From the NCBI GenBank assembly GCA_964533945.1, contig CAZHPA010000013.1:1-43919 (forward strand): DNA of 43,919 nt, given 5' to 3'. Each line of letters opens with the position of its first letter. Position 1 is the first letter of the stretch. Below the pieces are notes generated by a model that saw only the letters and a list, made by a program, of their open reading frames with translations, was not told where the DNA came from and made no database searches. Made by a program: the position numbers and the translations under genes. This stretch comes from CAZHPA01 sp964533945 (GTDB taxonomy: Bacteria > Bacillota > Clostridia > Lachnospirales > WRBF01). Shown here one piece after another: positions 26,217 to 34,752 of the stretch.

Positions 26217-27875
26217 CTATCTAAGTAATTGTAAAATATTTTGAGGAGCTTGGTTAGCTTGAGCAAGCATTGATGTTGCAGCTTGCGAAAGCACGTTTGC
26301 TTGAGTTAATTTCATCATTTCAGCTGCCATATCAGTATCACGTACACGAGATTCTGAAGCCGAAAGATTTTCGGAAGCAACATCTAAGTTTTTAATCGTA
26401 TGTTCCAAACGATTTTGAACAGCACCTAATGTTGCACGTTGAGCTGAAACTGTTTCAATTGCATTGTCAATGGTAGTTGTAACTTGAGAAATAACTTCTC
26501 CGCTTGCACCAAATGAAGGACTTTTAGTTATACCATTTTCAACATTAACAGAAGTTCCTCCAAAAAGGTCTACAGTTGTTAATGTACCATTAATCATAAA
26601 TTTAATATTAGCTTCGCCACCAGCATCGCCGTTTTCCATAATGTCTTTTGGAACATTGAATAATTTTGCTAAATCTTGAACTGTATATTCTTTACCTGTT
26701 TCAATTCTAACAGGGGTTGTTCCGTCATATGACATAGCGTAAATTGAATGATTTCCAGTAAATTTGAAAACATTTTGGTCGGGATTTAATCCGCCTAAAA
26801 CAGTTAAAGTTGTTAAATCTAAACCTTCACCATAAGAAATAGCAGTAACGCTTCCGGCATTTATATCATATGAAGCAGGATTGCCACCAGCAGCAGCATT
26901 ATGTGCATTATCTATTGTGCTATTTGCTTTAGTACCACTACTAACAGTTAATGTCCATTCATCATTAGCGTTATATCCATCTTTTTGGAAAGTAAGCGTA
27001 GTTCCTTGTATACCGCCTGTACCATTGTTAACAAAAAATTCGGTTTGGCCTACAGCAAGGTCGTTAAAATCATATACAACACCTGTTTTATTATCGCTTG
27101 AGCCATTAAATCCATAAGTAATCAATTTGCCGTCTGCTGTAATTTCAAAGGAAGCAGTTTCGTTAATTGCATATTTTCCAACATTATCTTTAAGATTGTT
27201 AAGAGTATCATCGCCCATTGTTTTAACAATAAAGGAATTTGCTCGAGTTGCAGTTCCATCGTTAAAAATAGCGTCTCCTGAAAAAATTTCAGTATCAGCA
27301 TTAGCTCCGCCGGCAACCGCACGGCTAACAATTTCGCCTACTGCTTCTTTTTGAACGCCAAGTGCTTTTGCATCCATTTGAGCAATGTTAAATTTTAAGC
27401 CTTGCTTTTCATTAGCGCCAACTTGAAGATAAAGTTGTTGGTCTTTCCAAGAACCATCAATTAATTTTTTCTTATTGAATTCTGTTTTTGCTGCAGTTGC
27501 ATCAATTTCTTCTGTTAATTGGTTTAATTCGAGAGCAATTTTTTCTCTGTCGCCGTCTTCAAGCGTTCCGTTTGAAGCTTGAATAGTAAGTTCGCGCATA
27601 CGTTGAAGCATGTTTTCTGTTTCTTGTAAAGCACCTTCAGCTGTTTGAATTAAGCTAATACCGTCTTGAGAGTTTCTTGAAGCTTGATTTAAACCTCTAA
27701 CTTGGCTTCTCATTTTTTCAGAAATAGCAAGCCCTGCAGCATCGTCTGCAGCTCTGTTAATTCTAAGACCACTTGAAAGTCTTTCAGAAGCTCTGCCTTG
27801 GTTAACGCCTACACCTTTTAAACCTCTGTGGCTGTTTAAAGCCGCAACGTTTGTGTTAATAACCATATTACTCAT
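26217..27875 (-). CDS. hag: Flagellin
   Basis: Subunit of the flagellar filament, exported unfolded by the flagellar type III system. 552 residues: conserved N-terminal D0/D1 (about 1-145, MVINTNVAALNSHRGL through RMRELTIQASNGTLEDGDR), a variable middle of about 300 residues forming the exposed part, and conserved C-terminal D1/D0 (about 450-552, ending ANQAPQNILQLLR). It is twice the length of minimal clostridial flagellins because of the middle region. Start placed at ATG 27875, since AGGTG lies 7 bases upstream, whereas the ATG at 27881 almost touches the SD. Preceded by a sigma-28 promoter and a leader hairpin with CsrA-like features. Confidence 0.95.
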   Translation of the reverse strand: MSNMVINTNVAALNSHRGLKGVGVNQGRASERLSSGLRINRAADDAAGLAISEKMRSQVRGLNQASRNSQDGISLIQTAEGALQETENMLQRMRELTIQASNGTLEDGDREKIALELNQLTEEIDATAAKTEFNKKKLIDGSWKDQQLYLQVGANEKQGLKFNIAQMDAKALGVQKEAVGEIVSRAVAGGANADTEIFSGDAIFNDGTATRANSFIVKTMGDDTLNNLKDNVGKYAINETASFEITADGKLITYGFNGSSDNKTGVVYDFNDLAVGQTEFFVNNGTGGIQGTTLTFQKDGYNANDEWTLTVSSGTKANSTIDNAHNAAAGGNPASYDINAGSVTAISYGEGLDLTTLTVLGGLNPDQNVFKFTGNHSIYAMSYDGTTPVRIETGKEYTVQDLAKLFNVPKDIMENGDAGGEANIKFMINGTLTTVDLFGGTSVNVENGITKSPSFGASGEVISQVTTTIDNAIETVSAQRATLGAVQNRLEHTIKNLDVASENLSASESRVRDTDMAAEMMKLTQANVLSQAATSMLAQANQAPQNILQLLR

Positions 27876-27887
27876 TTTCATTCACCT

Positions 27888-27920
27888 TCCATGATTTAGT
27901 TTTTTCCGCAATCCTTGCGG
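27888..27920 (-). promoter_or_regulatory. Putative CsrA-binding leader of flagellin mRNA
   Basis: On the - strand a 6-base perfect stem (27906-27911 with 27915-27920) presents exactly GGA as its three-base loop (27912-27914), in the context CAAGGATTG, close to the CsrA consensus core. A second GGA (27888-27890) sits in the SD, 21 bases further on. In Bacillus, CsrA represses hag by bridging two such sites and FliW relieves this. The layout predicts the same control; csrA and fliW are not in the window. Confidence 0.65.
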
Positions 27921-28007
27921 TTTTTATATATAATAAGCCGCCTTTTAAAGCGACAAATTAGCTTGGCTGGTTATCTTATGTACGTGATGTTTTCACATCT
28001 AATTCAT

Positions 28008-28035
28008 ATATCGGCACGTTAAATTAGAAAACTTA
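28008..28035 (-). promoter_or_regulatory. Sigma-28 (SigD/FliA-type) promoter of flagellin
   Basis: On the - strand the -10 element GCCGATAT (28008-28015) is a perfect match to the SigD consensus, and TAAG (28032-28035; consensus TAAA) lies 16 bases upstream. It predicts an untranslated leader of about 125 bases before the ATG at 27875, containing the CsrA-like hairpin. Confidence 0.85.
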
Positions 28036-28097
28036 ATAGATTTTTGAAAAAATTTTAAATTTTTTTAGTTTTCCCAATTTTTATAAAAATTATTCCA

Positions 28098-28127
28098 TTG
28101 ACTTCCTAATTAATAGTGTGTTAAAAT
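28098..28127 (+). promoter_or_regulatory. Sigma-A-like promoter of the ylqH-yraN-der group
   Basis: TTGACT (28098-28103) and TAAAAT (28122-28127) with an 18-base spacer. The predicted transcription start falls 7 bases after the -10, on or next to the ATG at 28134. It is divergent from the flagellin promoter and is the first plausible promoter for the long + strand gene series that follows. Confidence 0.6.
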
Positions 28128-28133
28128 TGTTTT

Positions 28134-28391
28134 ATGAAGACAATTAATTTTTCCCCCGGAAGTTGTTTTGTTGCAAAAATAATTGATGTTAAACCAAATT
28201 ATATTACAATTTTGCTTGAAGATGGGCAAAACGTTTGCGCTAAAATTAAAAATAATGGCTTGCCGCAAGTTAGAATAGGAGACAGTGCCGCTTTTATCGT
28301 TAAGGAAAATGCTGGAGGGAAGATTTTTATTGAATTAATTAAAGATGAAAACGTTACAAAGAAGCGGAATGTTTTAGATGTGAGGGTTTAG
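28134..28391 (+). CDS. Small beta-barrel protein, possibly FliK/YlqG-like stub
   Basis: An 85-residue protein not firmly recognised. The sequence VAKIIDVKPNYITILLEDGQNVCAKI followed by VRIGDSAAFIVKENAGGKIFIELI looks like the small all-beta domain seen at the N-terminus of FliK-like (hook-length-control-related) proteins of Firmicutes, where the phrase G-x-x-x-x-F-x-V-K-x-N is common. Such proteins often precede the FlhB-like YlqH gene, which is the next gene here, one base after its stop. If so this copy keeps only that domain. No SD is present and the ATG coincides with the predicted transcription start, so the mRNA may be leaderless. Function unknown. Confidence 0.6.
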   Translation: MKTINFSPGSCFVAKIIDVKPNYITILLEDGQNVCAKIKNNGLPQVRIGDSAAFIVKENAGGKIFIELIKDENVTKKRNVLDVRV

Positions 28392-28392
28392 C

Positions 28393-28680
28393 ATGGAAAA
28401 GAAAAAAGCCGTTGCAATTAAATACGACCCAAATGACGTTGCGCCACGCATTACGGCAAAAGGTGCTGGTTTTGTTGCTGATAACATTTTAAAAAAGGCA
28501 CAGGCAAGTGACATTCCGATATATAAAGACAAAGCGCTTGTAGATGAACTTAGCAAAATTGATTTAGGCAATTCAATACCACCAGAGCTTTATGAAGTTA
28601 TTGCTCAGGTGCTTATTTTTATTAGCGATTTAGACAAGAGGTCCGGCTATGAGCAATATTGGGAAAACAAGAATAAATAA
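28393..28680 (+). CDS. FlhB C-terminal domain homologue (YlqH family)
   Basis: A 95-residue protein matching the cytoplasmic C-terminal domain of the flagellar/type III export switch FlhB, without its membrane part. AVAIKYDPNDVAPRITAKGAG and the end IDLGNSIPPELYEVIAQVLIFI are the diagnostic stretches. The autocleavage NPTH motif is absent, as in the YlqH family. Role unclear; a partial substitute for FlhBc in substrate switching has been proposed for related proteins. Last 32 bases overlap yraN. Confidence 0.88.
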   Translation: MEKKKAVAIKYDPNDVAPRITAKGAGFVADNILKKAQASDIPIYKDKALVDELSKIDLGNSIPPELYEVIAQVLIFISDLDKRSGYEQYWENKNK

Positions 28681-29026
28681 AGTAGCCATCGGAAATTATG
28701 GGGAGCAAATTGCCGCAAAATTTTTAGAGGAAAAAGGCTATGTTATTTTAAATACAAAGTATCGTTGTAGGTATGGTGAAGTTGATATTGTTGCAAAGCT
28801 TGGCAATGTTATGGCGTTTGTTGAAGTTAAATATAGAAGCAACTTAAAATTCGGCTATCCTTGCGAAGCTGTTAATTTAAAAAAACAGAAAAAAATAATA
28901 ACTACTACAGAGTATTATATTATGGAAAATTCAATATTTGATTTTGATATTAGATTTGATGTTATCGAAATTATTAATATAAATGAAACTGAAATTAGGC
29001 ACATAGAAGGGGCATTTATTAAATGA
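28649..29026 (+). CDS. YraN-family (UPF0102) putative endonuclease
   Basis: A 125-residue protein of the widely conserved YraN family with a Holliday-junction-resolvase-like nuclease fold. The active-site signature is present: the N-terminal GNYGEQIAAKFLEEKGYVIL, then GEVDIVA (acidic ligand) and FVEVKYR (Glu-x-Lys). Biochemical role not settled. SD AAGAGGT lies 7 bases before the ATG inside ylqH. The stop overlaps the next gene's ATG by four bases. Confidence 0.88.
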   Translation: MSNIGKTRINKVAIGNYGEQIAAKFLEEKGYVILNTKYRCRYGEVDIVAKLGNVMAFVEVKYRSNLKFGYPCEAVNLKKQKKIITTTEYYIMENSIFDFDIRFDVIEIININETEIRHIEGAFIK

Positions 29027-30333
29027 AAAAAGGGCAATTAATTATAAAGGTTGAACCCGACAGCATAGCCGAAGAATTAGGCATTGAAGCCGGAGATTTG
29101 CTTATTTCTATAAACGACAAAGATATAGAAGACGTATTCGACTATAGATATGAATTACAAGATGAATACATTGAAGCTTGCATTGAAAAGCCAAATAAAG
29201 AACAGTTTATATATGAAATTGAAAAAGACGAATCGGAAGATTTAGGAATTACTTTTGAGTCTGGCTTAATGGATAAAGCCAAAAGCTGTAGGAATAAGTG
29301 CATTTTCTGTTTTATAGACCAACTTCCAAAAGGCATGAGGAAATCACTATATTTTAAAGACGACGACAGCAGGCTATCGTTTTTACAAGGAAACTATGTA
29401 ACGCTAACAAACATTACAGAACAAGACTTAAACAAAGTCATATTTTATCACCTTTCTCCAATAAACATTTCTATCCACACTACAGACCCAAAGCTTAGAG
29501 CTTTCATGCTAAACAACCCAAAAGCCGAAAACATTATGAATATTTTAGACAAACTTCATAACGCTAACATTGAGATGAATTTTCAGATTGTTGTTGTTAA
29601 AGGTGTTAATGATAAACAACAGCTTGACAAAAGCATATGTGATTTGGTTAAATATGTAGAAAAAGCACGTAGCCTTTCAATTGTTCCGGCAGGTATTACA
29701 AAATATCGTGAAGGCTTATTTAATGTTGAATTATTTACAAAAGAGGAATGTGCCGAAATAATTAATCAGGTTGAAAGCTATCAAAAACAGTTTTATAAAA
29801 AGTATAATACTAAATTTGTATTTGCTGCCGATGAATTTTATATTAAAGCAGCAATCGAAATACCAGACTATAATTCATATGAAGACTTCCCGCAGCTTGA
29901 AAACGGCGTTGGAATGCTTGCGCTTTTTAAAGATGAATTTTTAACTGCTTTTGAAGATTTGAAATCAAATAACAACAAAAGCAAATGTGTTTCTGTTATT
30001 ACATCTGTTGCAGCGCAAAAGCTTATTAATACACTTATGGAAAAGTTAACAGAAAAGTTTGAAAATATTAAAGTTAATGTGTATACTATACAAAACAACT
30101 TTTTCGGAGAAAACGTAACTGTTTCTGGGCTATTAACGGGCAGCGATATAATAGGACAATTAAAAGATAAGGAATTGGGAGAAGTGTTACTAATTCCTTG
30201 CAATTGTTTGCGCGCAGATGACGTAGTCTTTTTAGATGATGTTAGTATAGAACATATTGAAAAGCAGTTAAATATAAAAGTTAAAGCTGTTGAGGTTAAC
30301 GGAGAAAGTTTTGTTAAAGAATTATTAGGCTAA
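29023..30333 (+). CDS. PDZ plus radical SAM protein (DUF512 family)
   Basis: A 436-residue protein with an N-terminal PDZ-like domain (about 1-70, VEPDSIAEELGIEAGDLLISIN) followed by a radical SAM-like region. The iron-sulfur motif CxxxCxxC is visible at Cys89, Cys93 and Cys96 (SCRNKCIFCFIDQLPKGMR), then the family-specific YFKDDDSRLSFLQGNYVTLTN and a C-terminal DUF512 domain. The reaction is unknown. This gene immediately upstream of der is a common clostridial arrangement. Overlaps yraN by four bases (ATGA). Confidence 0.88.
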   Translation: MKKGQLIIKVEPDSIAEELGIEAGDLLISINDKDIEDVFDYRYELQDEYIEACIEKPNKEQFIYEIEKDESEDLGITFESGLMDKAKSCRNKCIFCFIDQLPKGMRKSLYFKDDDSRLSFLQGNYVTLTNITEQDLNKVIFYHLSPINISIHTTDPKLRAFMLNNPKAENIMNILDKLHNANIEMNFQIVVVKGVNDKQQLDKSICDLVKYVEKARSLSIVPAGITKYREGLFNVELFTKEECAEIINQVESYQKQFYKKYNTKFVFAADEFYIKAAIEIPDYNSYEDFPQLENGVGMLALFKDEFLTAFEDLKSNNNKSKCVSVITSVAAQKLINTLMEKLTEKFENIKVNVYTIQNNFFGENVTVSGLLTGSDIIGQLKDKELGEVLLIPCNCLRADDVVFLDDVSIEHIEKQLNIKVKAVEVNGESFVKELLG

Positions 30334-30347
30334 AAAAGGAGAAATAT

Positions 30348-31664
30348 ATGAAACCAATTGTTGCAATTGTCGGTCGTCCTAATGTGGGAAAATCGACGCT
30401 GTTTAATAGAATTGCAGGAAGCCGCATTTCTATAGTTGAAGATACGCCGGGCGTTACAAGGGACAGAATTTATGCCGATGCCGAATGGCTTAATCATAAA
30501 TTTACTTTAATTGACACAGGAGGGCTAGACCCCGATTCAGAAGATGAAATTTTAAAAAAAATGTATCTTCAAGCAGAAATAGCAATTGATACCGCAAGTG
30601 TTATAATATTTGTAGTTGATATTAAATCAGGAGTTATTGAAAGTGATTTGCTTGTTGCAAATATTTTGCGAAAAACCAAAAAACCTGTTATACTTGTTGT
30701 AAATAAAGTTGACAATATGAGGCAGGAAAACCTTGATGTATACGAATTTTATTCTTTAGGTTTGGGCGACCCAATGGCAATTTCGGCAGGACAAGCGCTA
30801 GGTTTGGGCGATATGCTTGATGAAGTTGTTAAACATTTTAAACCAGAAAACAATGACGGTTTGGAAGATGATATTATAAAAGTTGCGGTAATCGGCAAGC
30901 CTAATGTTGGGAAATCTTCCTTAATTAATAAAATTTTAGGAGAAGAACGAGTTATTGTAAGTGACATTCCCGGAACAACCCGTGATGCAATAGACACCTT
31001 TTTTGAAAAAGACGGGCAAAAATATGTGTTTATTGATACAGCCGGAATGCGTAAAAAAAGCAAAATTAAGGAAAATATTGAACGCTACAGTTTAGTTAGA
31101 ACGGTTGCAGCCGTTGAGCGTGCAGATGTTTGCCTTCTTGTTATAGATGCAACAGAAGGCGTAACCGACCAAGATACAAAAATAGCAGGAATTGCCCATG
31201 AAGCAGGAAAAGCAACAATTGTAGTTGTTAATAAATGGGATAAAGTTGAAAAAGATACAAAAACTATGAACAAGTTTCAAAAAGATATATTAACTGAATT
31301 AAGCTATATGCCATATGCTAAAATGCTTTTTATTTCAGCTTTAACAGGGCAGCGTGTTGTTAAATTGTTTGACTTAATACAAGTTGCTTCACAAAATGCT
31401 TCGCTAAGAATTAGCACAGGCATATTAAATGAAGTTTTAATAGAAGCTTTGGCAATGAACCAACCTCCGGCAGACAAAGGCAAGCCGCTTAGAATTTACT
31501 ATATTACACAAGCGTCCGTTAGACCTCCAACATTTATTCTTTTTGTAAATGACATTGAGCTTTTGCACTTTTCATACAAAAGATATATAGAAAATCAGCT
31601 TAGAGAAGCTTTTGGCTTTGGAGGTACTCCTATTAGATTTATAGTTAGGAACAAAAAGGGCTAA
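30348..31664 (+). CDS. der: Ribosome biogenesis GTPase Der (EngA)
   Basis: Essential double GTPase for maturation of the 50S subunit. 438 residues: first G domain with GRPNVGKS (9-16), DTGG and NKVD; second from about residue 180 with GKPNVGKS, DTAG and NKWD; and a C-terminal KH-like domain (about 350-438). All G motifs are intact. SD AAGGAG precedes the ATG. Standard length. Confidence 0.97.
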   Translation: MKPIVAIVGRPNVGKSTLFNRIAGSRISIVEDTPGVTRDRIYADAEWLNHKFTLIDTGGLDPDSEDEILKKMYLQAEIAIDTASVIIFVVDIKSGVIESDLLVANILRKTKKPVILVVNKVDNMRQENLDVYEFYSLGLGDPMAISAGQALGLGDMLDEVVKHFKPENNDGLEDDIIKVAVIGKPNVGKSSLINKILGEERVIVSDIPGTTRDAIDTFFEKDGQKYVFIDTAGMRKKSKIKENIERYSLVRTVAAVERADVCLLVIDATEGVTDQDTKIAGIAHEAGKATIVVVNKWDKVEKDTKTMNKFQKDILTELSYMPYAKMLFISALTGQRVVKLFDLIQVASQNASLRISTGILNEVLIEALAMNQPPADKGKPLRIYYITQASVRPPTFILFVNDIELLHFSYKRYIENQLREAFGFGGTPIRFIVRNKKG

Positions 31665-31684
31665 AAGTATTAAGGGGGGATTTA

Positions 31685-32392
31685 ATGTTTAGATTGGCTT
31701 GCTTGGCAATTGGCTATTTCATAGGCTGTGTACAATCGGCATATATTATAGGCAAAGCGGTTGCTAAAATTGACATTAGAGAATATGAAAGCGGAAACGC
31801 AGGCGCAACAAATATAACACGAGCGCTTGGAATTAAAGCAGGAGTGGCAGTATTTGCATTTGACGTTTTAAAAGCTATTTTGGCATATGTAATTTGCTCT
31901 GCAATTTTTAGTGGAAATGGTACTTTTAATGCAAGTAATGCAATTAACAATTACCTTCCGGGATTATATGCAGGTTTTGGCACTATTTTAGGGCATAACT
32001 TCCCTTTTTATTTAAAATTTAAAGGTGGAAAAGGTGCCGCTTCAACAATTGGCGTTTTGCTTGCTGTAAACCCTGTTATTGCATTTATTAGCTATGCCGT
32101 GGGAATTATTATGCTATTTGCAACAAAATATGCTTCTGTTGCGTCGCTTTCAATTGTAGGGCTTTTTCCAATTTTAATGATTGCTTTTAAACGTTTTGCA
32201 TCTTACTTTATTTTTAATGTTTTTTCTTATAGCTTTTCTTTTAATTTACATTTTGGCTTTTCTAATGAAGCAATTTTTATTGCAATATTAATATGTGCTT
32301 TATGCTATATAAGACATTTTGGTAATATTAAGCGTTTAATCGAAGGTAACGAAAGAAAAGTTAGGTTTAAATTTAGAGGTGGTAAAAATTGA
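31685..32392 (+). CDS. plsY: Acyl-phosphate:glycerol-3-phosphate acyltransferase (PlsY)
   Basis: Membrane enzyme that adds the first acyl chain to glycerol-3-phosphate, using acyl-phosphate made by PlsX (not in the window). 235 residues with about five membrane segments. The three conserved motifs are present: SGNAGATN, GHNFPFYLKFKGGKG and RHFGNIKRLIEGNE. It is some 30 residues longer than usual, with the extra length mainly in the phenylalanine-rich stretch at about 175-205. SD AAGGGGG. Stop overlaps the TTG start of gpsA. Confidence 0.94.
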   Translation: MFRLACLAIGYFIGCVQSAYIIGKAVAKIDIREYESGNAGATNITRALGIKAGVAVFAFDVLKAILAYVICSAIFSGNGTFNASNAINNYLPGLYAGFGTILGHNFPFYLKFKGGKGAASTIGVLLAVNPVIAFISYAVGIIMLFATKYASVASLSIVGLFPILMIAFKRFASYFIFNVFSYSFSFNLHFGFSNEAIFIAILICALCYIRHFGNIKRLIEGNERKVRFKFRGGKN

Positions 32393-33399
32393 AACAAATT
32401 GCAGTTTTAGGTTCCGGAAGCTGGGGTACGGCATTAGCTTGCCTTTTAAATGAAAACGGTCACGGCGTTAGGCTTTGGTCTTTTAAAAAAGAAGAAGCCG
32501 AAAATATAGCAAAATACCGTGAAAATAAAGAATTTTTGCCAAAGGTTAGTATTGCACAAAATATTTTTATAACTAACAATGCCGAACAAGCTGTTTTAAA
32601 TGCTGATATGGTAGTTATGGCTGTTCCGTCTAAATTTGTTGAAAGTACAATAAAAATGTTTGCTCCGTTTCTATCTTTAAAAGATTCAAGCAAAGGGCAA
32701 ATAATAGTAAATGTTGCAAAAGGACTTGAAGAAACTTCGCTGCGCAGACTTTCAGAAGTTATAGAAAAAAATGTTCCAAATTGTAAAGTTGGTGTTTTAT
32801 CGGGTCCAAGCCATGCAGAAGAAGTTGGAAAAAAACTTCCAGCAACTTGCGTTGCATCATCAAAGCATAAAGAAGTTTCAGAACAAATACAAAACGCCTT
32901 TATAAACGAAATGTTTAGAGTTTATGCTAACAATGATATTATAGGTGTTGAACTTGGTGGAGCACTTAAAAATGTAATAGCTTTGGCAGCAGGTATTTCC
33001 GACGGCTTAGGCTTTGGAGATAACGCAAAAGCAGCAATTATGACAAGAGGAATGGCAGAAATTGCGCGGCTAGGAGTTGCAATGGGTGCAAGCCCGCATA
33101 CATTTAGCGGTTTAACAGGTATTGGAGATTTAATTGTAACATGTACAAGTATGCACAGCCGAAATAGACGAGCCGGAATTTTGCTTGCGCAAGGAAAGAC
33201 GCTTGAGGAAACTATAAAAGAAGTTCATATGGTTGTTGAAGGCATAAATACAGCAGCAGCAGCATTAAAGCTTGCCAATAAATATAATGTTGAAATGCCT
33301 ATTACGGCTGAAATTAATAAAGTTCTTTTTAAAGGCAAAGACCCAAAAGCAACGGTTTACGATTTAATGAACAGAGATGCTGCCGTTGAAGCAATTTAA
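32389..33399 (+). CDS. gpsA: Glycerol-3-phosphate dehydrogenase [NAD(P)+] (GpsA)
   Basis: Reduces dihydroxyacetone phosphate to sn-glycerol-3-phosphate, the backbone used by PlsY. 336 residues: Rossmann loop GSGSWGTAL, then VAKGLE, SGPSHAEEV, and the catalytic/substrate region GGALKNVIALAAGISDGLGFGDNAKAA. TTG start with SD GAGGTGG inside plsY, overlapping its stop by four bases. Functionally linked to plsY and to the fatty acid operon upstream. Confidence 0.95.
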   Translation: MKQIAVLGSGSWGTALACLLNENGHGVRLWSFKKEEAENIAKYRENKEFLPKVSIAQNIFITNNAEQAVLNADMVVMAVPSKFVESTIKMFAPFLSLKDSSKGQIIVNVAKGLEETSLRRLSEVIEKNVPNCKVGVLSGPSHAEEVGKKLPATCVASSKHKEVSEQIQNAFINEMFRVYANNDIIGVELGGALKNVIALAAGISDGLGFGDNAKAAIMTRGMAEIARLGVAMGASPHTFSGLTGIGDLIVTCTSMHSRNRRAGILLAQGKTLEETIKEVHMVVEGINTAAAALKLANKYNVEMPITAEINKVLFKGKDPKATVYDLMNRDAAVEAI

Positions 33400-33428
33400 A
33401 ATAACTTAAAAATATTTAGGAGAGCTAT

Positions 33429-34460
33429 ATGTTTTTTGATAAAGTATATGTAATTAATTTGCTAAAAGACATTTTAGCAATCGACAGCCCGACAGGTTTT
33501 ACGTTAAACGCAATGTTAAAGCTTAGGCAATATGCAGAAGATTTAGGGTATCGTTTTGAATTTACTAATAAGGGCAACGGAATTATAAATATTTCGGGAA
33601 CAGATAACAGCAAAACTTTAGGCATTTGCGTTCATGTAGATACGTTAGGGCTTATGGTTCGCCAAATTAAAAGCAACGGAACACTTGCATTTGTCAAAGT
33701 TGGAGGTATAACACTTCCAACACTTGACGGCGAATATTGCAAAATATATACAAGAAGCGGACGCACTTACACAGGAACAATTTTAAGCAACAGCTGTTCT
33801 GCTCATGTATATAGTGATGCAGGAACGCTTGAACGCAACGAAGATACCATGCATATTAGAATTGATGAAGTTGTTAAAACCAAAAAAGACGTTTTAAAAC
33901 TAGGTATTGATGTTGGGGATTTTGCTTGCATTGAAGCAAAAACAGTTATAACCGAATCAGGCTATATTAAATCACGTTTTTTAGATGATAAGCTATCCGT
34001 TGCAATTGTATATGGTGTTTTAAAATTTCTAAAAGATATGTCAAAGCTTCCTAAATATAATGTTAAAATATTGCTTTCAGCATATGAAGAAGTTGGCCAT
34101 GGTATGGCTTTTGTTCCAAGCGATATTTCAGAGCTTATTGCTGTTGATATGGGTTGCATAGGTGAAGGCTTAAACTGCACAGAACACAACGTTTCAATTT
34201 GTGCTAAAGACGCTTCAACTCCTTACGACTACAGCTTAACTAGCAAATTGATTGAAATTGCAAAGCAAAATGACATACAATACGCCGTTGACATATACCC
34301 ATATTACTCATCAGACGTTAGCGCCGCCCTTAGAGGCGGAAGCGATGTTAAAGGTGCTTTAATAGGAGCGGGCGTGCATGCAAGCCACGGAATGGAAAGA
34401 AGCCATTATGATGCAGTTTTAAATACTATGAAGTTGTTGGCTATGTACCTTATGCCTTAA
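33429..34460 (+). CDS. M42-family metallopeptidase (glutamyl aminopeptidase/endoglucanase M type)
   Basis: A 343-residue cytoplasmic aminopeptidase of the M42 family, which forms large dodecameric shells that trim peptides. Two-metal site residues are visible: HVDTLG, FLDDK, YEEVGHG (general base and ligand), AVDMG and the late His in HASHGMERSH. SD TAGGAGAG precedes the ATG. Substrate preference cannot be read. In many spore formers spoIVA follows gpsA; here this peptidase does. Confidence 0.9.
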   Translation: MFFDKVYVINLLKDILAIDSPTGFTLNAMLKLRQYAEDLGYRFEFTNKGNGIINISGTDNSKTLGICVHVDTLGLMVRQIKSNGTLAFVKVGGITLPTLDGEYCKIYTRSGRTYTGTILSNSCSAHVYSDAGTLERNEDTMHIRIDEVVKTKKDVLKLGIDVGDFACIEAKTVITESGYIKSRFLDDKLSVAIVYGVLKFLKDMSKLPKYNVKILLSAYEEVGHGMAFVPSDISELIAVDMGCIGEGLNCTEHNVSICAKDASTPYDYSLTSKLIEIAKQNDIQYAVDIYPYYSSDVSAALRGGSDVKGALIGAGVHASHGMERSHYDAVLNTMKLLAMYLMP

Positions 34461-34515
34461 ACTATTGAATGTAAGTTGTAAATATAGTATGCTTTTTAAG
34501 AGCGGGTGGGTTAAA

Positions 34516-34728
34516 ATGAAAAAATTAATAGCTCCAATTGTTGGTGTAGTTTTAACTAGTGCATTTGTAATTTTAGAGCTTGTGGGAGTTTTTATGATTC
34601 CTTCCACAACCGTTAGGTTTATTGCTTTAATAATAGCCGGCGCAATAATTGCCGGATTATTATATGTTCTTTGGCAACGCTACAAAGAAATAAAAAGCGG
34701 CTTCGAGGATGACATTGATAAGTACTAA
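34516..34728 (+). CDS. Small membrane protein, two predicted helices
   Basis: A 70-residue protein with two hydrophobic segments (about 5-27 and 33-52) and a charged C-terminus (YKEIKSGFEDDIDKY). Start placed at ATG 34516 (MKKLIAPIVG) because GGGTGGG lies just upstream; a longer frame from 34465 lacks an SD. Family not recognised. It lies directly before the YbjQ-type gene and may be co-expressed with it. Confidence 0.7.
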   Translation: MKKLIAPIVGVVLTSAFVILELVGVFMIPSTTVRFIALIIAGAIIAGLLYVLWQRYKEIKSGFEDDIDKY

Positions 34729-34752
34729 AAACTATTTAAAGGGGGAAATATC

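Noticed and set aside
27901..27925. CCGCAA-TCC-TTGCGG followed by T-run, read as a + strand terminator
   Set aside because: No + strand gene ends there. On the - strand it is in the flagellin leader with GGA in the loop, so a regulatory hairpin is the better reading.
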